Shown piece after piece: positions 58,478-64,000 of a stretch of DNA of 64,000 nt. The stretch lies in NCBI GenBank assembly GCA_964553615.1, contig CAZKMA010000017.1, forward strand, positions 1 through 64,000, given 5' to 3'. Under the pieces are notes generated by a model, which had not been told where the DNA came from, made no database searches, and was given only the letters and a program-made list of their open reading frames with translations. The translations under genes were made by a program, and so were the position numbers. The stretch is from DATKUC01 sp964553615 (GTDB lineage: Bacteria > Spirochaetota > Spirochaetia > DSM-27196 > DATKUC01). The stretch's first letter is position 1; each line of letters starts with the position of its first letter.

Positions 58478-59702
58478 GGAGAAGAAGGGCAACGAGCAGG
58501 AGCAGAACGGCAACGCCGGCATACACTGCTCGAAAACTCAGCTCACCTGCAAGCTGCACACCCACCACGGGGCCGAGACTTCCGCCCACGTCGCCAAAGA
58601 GCTGATAGATGCCCACGGTGTGTCCGCGCCTGCCTTCGGGAGTCAGGTCGCCAAGAAGTGTGAGCAGCGGAACCGATATTCCTCCCATGCCCACACCAAT
58701 GAGCACGAGGCTCAGCCCGGCGACAATCAGGCCGGTACTGAATGCGAGAAGCACGAAACCTGCAGCAGAGGCTATGGCTGCCGGGAGCGTGAAGGCAACC
58801 CGTGAGGGAGCTCGGTCGAGGGCTCGCCCGACCCGGATGGTTACCGCCGCGGAACTCAGGATCAGCAACGCCATGAGCCCGCCCGCAGTTGGCTGGACGC
58901 CGAGCGCGCCGAGGGTAAGATGTCGATGCTGGACCACGAGCACGAGAGTGGCAAGCAGGACGCCCTGTATTGAAAAGAAAACGAAGAGGTTGGTAATCCA
59001 GACCGTCTGAATTCGTCGGTCGGCACCGACGATGTATCGTAACTCACCACGCAACCCGGCACTGCGTTCTTCATTCTCAGCCTTCTTGACTGCGCCATTC
59101 GGCACAAAGAACCAGCTTATTCCCGCGCCGAGAAGTGCTACTGCCGATGACGTGTAGAATGCCGCTTCGTCGGACACAAGTCCTGCCACAATGCCGCCGA
59201 GGAGCAATCCCGCAGGCATCCCGAGACTCATGGCCATGCGAACCGCGGCGGTGCTGCGTCCTCTATGGCTCTCGTCTGTAGCATTCAGCCCAAGGGTCAT
59301 CCCCCCGACGATGAGGAGAGATGATCCAACGCCCCAGATTGCACGCCCGAGAAGCAGCAGCGGACCAGGTATTGCCGTGTGGAGTGAGAGGCTGAAACCG
59401 GCTGTGGCGGCCGCCTCGATAATGAGCCCGACGGTGAGCGGTAGTTTTCCCCCGACCCGATCTATCCAGTGTCCGGTCAGAGGATTCATTCCGAGGCGCG
59501 TAATCCGGTTCGCGGCAAGAATCATGCCGATAAAGAAGCCGGAGAGGCCGAGCCGAACCCCAAGAAGCGGGAGGATGGGAAACGCTATTCCGCCGCCAAT
59601 TCCGCCGAGGAATACGGCAACCGCAAGAGCTCCGATCCCGGCAAACGAGTTTCGGTGCCTCCTCTGTATTGTCACGCCTGAAGGCGCAAGATTTTCTTTC
59701 AT
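58410..59702 (-). CDS. MFS transporter
   Basis: This 430-aa transporter has 12 helices, with the A-like motif NPLTGHWIDRVGGKLPLTVG and SHRGRSTAAVRMAMSLGMPAGLLLGG in the first half and LGDLTPEGRRGHTVGIYQLFGDVGGSLGPVVG in the second, typical of drug-efflux-like MFS. AAGGA lies six bases before the ATG at 59702. Its stop lies inside the last 68 bases of the convergent MFS gene. Confidence 0.87.
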   Translation of the reverse strand: MKENLAPSGVTIQRRHRNSFAGIGALAVAVFLGGIGGGIAFPILPLLGVRLGLSGFFIGMILAANRITRLGMNPLTGHWIDRVGGKLPLTVGLIIEAAATAGFSLSLHTAIPGPLLLLGRAIWGVGSSLLIVGGMTLGLNATDESHRGRSTAAVRMAMSLGMPAGLLLGGIVAGLVSDEAAFYTSSAVALLGAGISWFFVPNGAVKKAENEERSAGLRGELRYIVGADRRIQTVWITNLFVFFSIQGVLLATLVLVVQHRHLTLGALGVQPTAGGLMALLILSSAAVTIRVGRALDRAPSRVAFTLPAAIASAAGFVLLAFSTGLIVAGLSLVLIGVGMGGISVPLLTLLGDLTPEGRRGHTVGIYQLFGDVGGSLGPVVGVQLAGELSFRAVYAGVAVLLLLVALLLLTLRRDGADVPSTTLPQKEPRR

Positions 59703-59811
59703 GGGAATCCTTATGGAAGGAAAATAGGAATTTGCGGGGTAATCGGTCAAATGACGGCAACTTCATCTTTCTTTCATGTTTGCTGTATATGGTCAGTTCC
59801 GGAGGCTAAAT

Positions 59812-60255
59812 ATGATAAACACCAAGCATCTGCTTTTCACGGCCGCACTCGTTGCGGGAGTCTCAGTCGGCGCATGGGCGCTCCCCGGATGGTCGGCAGT
59901 CCCGGCGTTCGACAGTTGGAGTGTCGGTCAGCAGCCCGCCCGAGTTCCGGAGATTCCGGTATCTTCTGCAGGCTACACCGACGGAACGTTTATCGGACGC
60001 CGAGAGTTTGCGTACTACGGAACTGTTCAGGTGGAAGCAATCATTCGCGGCGGAAATATCGTGAGAATTCGATTTCTCTCGTATCCCAACGACAACGGCA
60101 CCTCCCGATACATCAGCAGCGTTGCAATCCCGCGCCTGAGGCGTGAAGCGCTCAGCGTACAGGGTTCACACGTTCGCCACGTAAGCGGCGCCACGTTTAC
60201 CAGTCAGGCATTTCATCTTTCACTTCACACTGCACTTCTGCAGGCGGTCAACTGA
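59812..60255 (+). CDS. Exported FMN-binding domain protein
   Basis: This 147-aa protein has an N-terminal signal/anchor (about 7-24) and an FMN_bind domain with YGTVQVEAIIRGGNIVRIRF and HVSGATFTSQAF. The SGATFT motif is the site where ApbE attaches FMN to Thr. It is thus a single-flavin electron carrier on the outer face of the inner membrane. CGGAGG lies six bases upstream. No partner is adjacent. The following gap 60256-60424 is G+C-rich with CCGGCG/CGCCGG arms and no gene. Confidence 0.9.
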   Translation: MINTKHLLFTAALVAGVSVGAWALPGWSAVPAFDSWSVGQQPARVPEIPVSSAGYTDGTFIGRREFAYYGTVQVEAIIRGGNIVRIRFLSYPNDNGTSRYISSVAIPRLRREALSVQGSHVRHVSGATFTSQAFHLSLHTALLQAVN

Positions 60256-60424
60256 TTGGCACCTTTCCCATCCTTCCCCTTTTCTCGGGCGGGAACGCAC
60301 AGCCGGCGGCCGCGCACGGTCGCCGGCCGTTCGCCGCGCGTGCGCGTACACCCTCTCCTTCATTGATTCATCCGGCTACTTGACTACAACAGTCATGGTA
60401 CGAGAGAATCTACACCACGAGGGT

Positions 60425-61096
60425 ATGAACATGGAGCAGAGAATCCGTCCGGGCGACCAGCCAATCCGACTCTTCAAATCAGACTTTCTGGAAATGTTCT
60501 CGCACATCAGTCCTGTAACGGTGCTGGTAATCTGGGTGCCGGTCTCGCTGTTCTTTCTGGTGGAAGCAGTCCTGAATCGGAGTGGCGACGGTTTTCCCTT
60601 CTACATCGCGCTCGCCCTCGTTGCGGGATGGATTGTCTGGACTTTTACCGAGTACATCATGCACCGCTTCATCTTTCACTATCACCCGAAGACTGAGCAG
60701 TTGAAAAAGTTCTTCTTCACCGTTCACGGGGTTCACCATGCACAACCCATGTGCAAGACCCGGCTCGTCATGCCGCCGGTCATGAGCATTCCGCTTTCGG
60801 TGCTCTTTTTCGCGCTGTTCTACCTTGTTGTGGCCCGCCTTTTCGCCGCCCCGGCATGGTTCTACCCCGTCTTTGCGGGGTTTCTCATCGGTTACATCAT
60901 CTACGACATGATGCACTACACGCTGCATCACAGTAAGAGTCGAAACGCCTACGTGCAGATGTGCCGGTATCAGCACATGCAGCATCACGGCAACTGTCCG
61001 AACATGCGCTTCGGCGTTACATTTCCGTTCTGGGACCACATATTCCACACAATGCCCGAACGCACCACACCGCACACCGCCGGAAACAAGGACTAA
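60425..61096 (+). CDS. Fatty acid hydroxylase/sterol desaturase family protein
   Basis: This 223-aa membrane protein has the di-iron His motifs of the family: HRFIFHYH (about 80), HGVHH (about 105), HYTLHH (about 175) and HMQHHGN (about 190). It probably 2-hydroxylates a fatty acyl chain. The ATG at 60425 (or 60431) sits after GAGGG; the frame opens at 60380. It is 45 bases before the glycosidase gene. Confidence 0.88.
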   Translation: MNMEQRIRPGDQPIRLFKSDFLEMFSHISPVTVLVIWVPVSLFFLVEAVLNRSGDGFPFYIALALVAGWIVWTFTEYIMHRFIFHYHPKTEQLKKFFFTVHGVHHAQPMCKTRLVMPPVMSIPLSVLFFALFYLVVARLFAAPAWFYPVFAGFLIGYIIYDMMHYTLHHSKSRNAYVQMCRYQHMQHHGNCPNMRFGVTFPFWDHIFHTMPERTTPHTAGNKD

Positions 61097-61141
61097 CAGC
61101 CCCGCCGGCGACTATTCTCGTCAGCAGGGGATACATATCGA

Positions 61142-63787
61142 ATGAACGCAGAACAGGGTCGCCTGGATGAGGATCGCCGGGGGATCAGGCCATGGAAAAA
61201 ATGGGGTTCCTACCTGAGCGATCGGGAATGGGGAACCGTCCGGGAAGACTACAGTCGAAACGGAGATGCGTGGGACTACCTTACCCATGATCAGGCTCGA
61301 AGCTATGCATACCGCTGGGGAGAAGATGGGATAGGCGGTATATGCGACCAGGATCAGGTTGTCTGCATTGCTCCGGCGTTCTGGAATGAACGCGATCCCA
61401 TTCTCAAAGAGCGATTGTTCGGTCTGACCGGCACAGAAGGTAATCACGGCGAAGACGTCAAGGAGCAGTACTACTACCTGGACAACACGCCGAGCCACTC
61501 CTTCATGAAATTCCTGTACAAGTATCCACACCGGGAGTTCCCCTACGCGCGCCTGGTGGCCGAGAACAGTCACCGGACAAAGCAGGACCCGGAGTTCGAG
61601 CTCATCGACACCGGCATATTCGACCAGGATCGGTATTTCGACATATTCATTGAATATGCGAAGGCAGATGCCGAAGACATTCTGATCCTGATTCGCGCTG
61701 TCAACCGGGCTGCTGACGGAGCCGCGCTGCACATCATTCCACAGATATGGTTTCGCAACTCATGGTCATGGGAGACTCAGTCCGATCGGCCGCACCTTGA
61801 GGTGTCGGGCGACTCATCCATCGCGATTCATCACCCGAGTCTTGGCGACTACTTCCTATCCGGCTCCGCTTCGAAAGACCGACAGATCGGTACCGAGCCG
61901 AAGCTCCTTTTCTGCGACAACGAGACGAATCACCGCCGTCTGTACGGAGCGAACCAATCCGGCTATGCGAAGGACGGCATCAACGACTTTCTTGTCGGCG
62001 GCAAAAAGGATGCGGTCAATCCGGTACAAACCGGGACGAAAGCTGCCCTGCACTACGCGCTGAGCCTTGCGGGCGGATCTTCGGCAGAAATCAGACTGCG
62101 ATTCTCTCGAACGAACCGGGAACGCCCGTTTGAAGACTTTGACGAAGTGCTTGAGCTCCGGCGGACGGAGGCGGATGAATTCTACCACGATCTGCAGACC
62201 GATATTGCCTCGGAGGATGCGCGTAATGTCCAGCGCCAGGCATTCGCCGGCATGTTGTGGTCAAAACAGTTCTACCTCTATGACCTCAGAACATGGCTTC
62301 ACGGCGACACCGGCCAACCGGTTCCGCCGCGGGAACGTCTTACCGGCAGAAATGTCAACTGGACCCATATGAACGGCGCGGACGTAATATCCATGCCGGA
62401 TACCTGGGAATACCCCTGGTTCGCCGCGTGGGACCTTGCTTTTCACAGTGTCGCCCTGGCTTCGATCGATTCGGAGTTCGCAAAAAGTCAGCTCCTGCTC
62501 CTCACTCACGAGTGGTACATGCACCCGAACGGACAGCTTCCTGCATACGAATGGTCCTTCGACGATGTGAATCCTCCGCTTCACGCATGGGCAGCATGGC
62601 GGGTGTTTCAGATCGACAGAAAGCAAACGGGCGGAAAGGGAGACCTGGCCTTTCTCGAGCGGGTTTTTCTCAAACTGCTCCTGAACTTTACCTGGTGGGT
62701 GAACAGGAAGGATGCCGGCGACAGAAACGTATTCCAGGGTGGGTTTCTCGGACTCGACAACATCGGTGTCTTTGATCGCAGCTCGCCATTGCCAACAGGC
62801 GGCTTTCTGGACCAGGCGGACGGGACCAGCTGGATGGCGATGTACAGCCTCAATCTCATGCGCATTGCGCTCGAGCTTGCGCGGCAGAACCGTTCATATG
62901 AAGATATCGCCACCAAGTTCTTCGAACATTTCCTGTCGATTGCCCAGGCAATGCTGGACATTGGAGGAAAAGGCATCGGCCTCTGGGACGAGAAGGACGG
63001 ATTCTTCTACGACGTGCTCAATCTCAACGATGACACACTCGTACCCATGAAACTCAGATCGATGGTTGGCCTTATTCCGCTGTTTGCCGTGGAGACAATC
63101 GAGCCGGAAATCCTGGAAGAGCTGCCCGAGTTCAATCGCCGCCTCCAGTGGTTTCTCGAGCATCGACCGGACCTCTCGAATCTGGTATCCCGCTGGCATG
63201 TGCCCGGGAAAGGAGATCGGCGGCTCCTCTCCCTTCTCCGTGGCCACCGGATGAAAGAATTGCTGCGTCACATGCTCGACGAGACCGAGTTCTTATCCGA
63301 GTTCGGCATCCGCTCCCTCTCGCGTGCATACGCACAGCAGCCGTTCGAGTTTCAGCTTGGAGATCGTCTGGTTTCCGTCGCGTACGAGCCGGGCGAATCC
63401 CGTTCATATCTCTTCGGAGGGAACTCCAACTGGCGGGGACCCGTCTGGATGCCCGTGAATTATCTCATTGTCGAGTCACTTCAGAAGTTCCACCACTACT
63501 ACGGTGACGAGTTTACCATTGAGTGTCCAACCGGTTCCGGAAACTACCTGACCATTCTGGAGGTTGCCGAGGAGATCTCCCGCCGGCTCGTGAATACGTT
63601 TCTCAAGCAACCCGACGGGACCCGCCCCGTCCATGGACAGAACGAGCGGATGCGGACGGACCCGCATTTCCGCGACTACCCGCTATTCTACGAATATTTC
63701 CACGGCGACATCGGGCGCGGCGTCGGAGCGTCCCATCAGACCGGATGGACTGGACTGGTGGCAAAACTCATCCAGCCGAGGAACTAG
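61142..63787 (+). CDS. GH63/MGH1-like glycoside hydrolase
   Basis: This 881-aa protein has an N-terminal beta domain (about 20-330) and an (alpha/alpha)6 barrel. The conserved core WDLAFHSVALASIDSEFAKSQ and LTHEWYMHPNGQLPAYEWSFDDVNPPLHAWA (about 430-490) is characteristic of the MGH1/GH63 group of glucosidases that trim alpha-glucosides including mannosylglycerate. The catalytic Asp (WDLAFH) and Glu candidates are intact. No signal peptide is seen, so it is cytoplasmic. Confidence 0.88.
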   Translation: MNAEQGRLDEDRRGIRPWKKWGSYLSDREWGTVREDYSRNGDAWDYLTHDQARSYAYRWGEDGIGGICDQDQVVCIAPAFWNERDPILKERLFGLTGTEGNHGEDVKEQYYYLDNTPSHSFMKFLYKYPHREFPYARLVAENSHRTKQDPEFELIDTGIFDQDRYFDIFIEYAKADAEDILILIRAVNRAADGAALHIIPQIWFRNSWSWETQSDRPHLEVSGDSSIAIHHPSLGDYFLSGSASKDRQIGTEPKLLFCDNETNHRRLYGANQSGYAKDGINDFLVGGKKDAVNPVQTGTKAALHYALSLAGGSSAEIRLRFSRTNRERPFEDFDEVLELRRTEADEFYHDLQTDIASEDARNVQRQAFAGMLWSKQFYLYDLRTWLHGDTGQPVPPRERLTGRNVNWTHMNGADVISMPDTWEYPWFAAWDLAFHSVALASIDSEFAKSQLLLLTHEWYMHPNGQLPAYEWSFDDVNPPLHAWAAWRVFQIDRKQTGGKGDLAFLERVFLKLLLNFTWWVNRKDAGDRNVFQGGFLGLDNIGVFDRSSPLPTGGFLDQADGTSWMAMYSLNLMRIALELARQNRSYEDIATKFFEHFLSIAQAMLDIGGKGIGLWDEKDGFFYDVLNLNDDTLVPMKLRSMVGLIPLFAVETIEPEILEELPEFNRRLQWFLEHRPDLSNLVSRWHVPGKGDRRLLSLLRGHRMKELLRHMLDETEFLSEFGIRSLSRAYAQQPFEFQLGDRLVSVAYEPGESRSYLFGGNSNWRGPVWMPVNYLIVESLQKFHHYYGDEFTIECPTGSGNYLTILEVAEEISRRLVNTFLKQPDGTRPVHGQNERMRTDPHFRDYPLFYEYFHGDIGRGVGASHQTGWTGLVAKLIQPRN

Positions 63788-64000
63788 GCCTTCCTGCGAT
63801 AACCGAAATAGCCCCGCTCACGGATGACCCGTGCCACCGATTCGGGAACCAGCGACTCCCAGCCCTGATCGTCCTCGGCGATCCGCCTTCGCACTTCGCT
63901 CGGAAAGATTTCCAGCCGATCTTCGTTCCATCGTTTAATGGGTTGGATCAGACCATTCTCAACGAGATGGGTAAAAAGGTGCCGAAGGTTTTCAGGAACT
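63784..64000 (-). CDS. C-terminus of an unidentified protein, 5' end outside window
   Basis: The minus strand is open from the right edge to a TAG at 63784-63786, giving 71 residues ending RERGYFGYRRKA. It includes LFTHLVENGLIQPIKRWN and EDRLEIFPSEVRRRIAEDDQGWESLVPESVARVI. The pattern recalls, from memory only, the C-terminus of some proteins annotated as nicotinate-nucleotide adenylyltransferase-like. The stop overlaps the stop of the convergent glycosidase gene by two bases. Confidence 0.7.
   Translation of the reverse strand, partial: VPENLRHLFTHLVENGLIQPIKRWNEDRLEIFPSEVRRRIAEDDQGWESLVPESVARVIRERGYFGYRRKA

Overview
The window (about 57-58% G+C by eye, with one 100-base run of N) reads as chromosomal DNA of a Gram-negative bacterium. 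I favour a free-living spirochaete of the Spirochaeta type, with moderate confidence. The reasons are an outer-membrane TonB system, lipoproteins with short lipoboxes, a secreted protein whose mature N-terminus begins near ANGQQE (a style common in Spirochaeta exported proteins), and a LysM protein encoded beside a helical lipoprotein. There are no rRNA or tRNA genes, prophage, transposon or CRISPR array. Genes are tightly packed in short operons, many joined by 4-base ATGA overlaps, and several convergent pairs overlap at their stop codons.

Positions 1-11.7k: a truncated hybrid histidine kinase (PAS-PAS-PAS-HisKA-HATPase-REC), a TMEM175-type channel with a GyrI-like protein, a cyclophilin, a cupin/metallo-beta-lactamase pair, a ketopantoate-reductase-like gene, a TAXI-type TRAP transporter (lipoprotein binding protein plus fused 4TM/12TM permease), a polyprenyl synthetase and a DUF981-like membrane protein with a long structured leader. 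Positions 11.9k-18.2k carry quinone and electron-transport genes: SDR, zinc-type oxidoreductase, CPBP protease, menaquinone methyltransferase (UbiE/MenG), MenA, and a three-gene split cytochrome b operon with an unusual quinol-site motif.

Positions 18.2k-31.4k: release factor 3, a YeiH-type exporter divergent from its LysR regulator, an MFS transporter, two tandem secreted paralogues, an orphan AAA ATPase, an SDR behind a TetR-type operator, DUF1003, then a complete B12 uptake unit: cobalamin riboswitch, btuB, exbB, exbD, tonB. Positions 31.4k-49k: an orphan HisKA_2 kinase, AIM24, a short secreted protein ending at a tandem repeat that broke the assembly, AzlCD, a HAD/Nudix pair, an ECF sigma/anti-sigma pair, arginase, an NMT1-like binding lipoprotein, envelope proteins (LysM, lipoproteins), GmhA, a YhiN-type flavoprotein and an M24 peptidase.

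Positions 49k-64k: sn-glycerol-1-phosphate dehydrogenase in an operon with a GMC oxidoreductase, CPBP protease, a BNR-like protein, DUF1295, aldo/keto reductase, a shortened pyruvate-kinase-like protein, two MFS transporters, an FMN-binding secreted protein, a fatty acid hydroxylase and a GH63/MGH1-like glycosidase. The items I would look at first are the split cytochrome b operon, the three copies of an intergenic palindrome, the six-codon upstream ORF that appears to feed translation of btuB, the G1P dehydrogenase/GMC pair and the pyruvate-kinase-like protein with altered catalytic residues.
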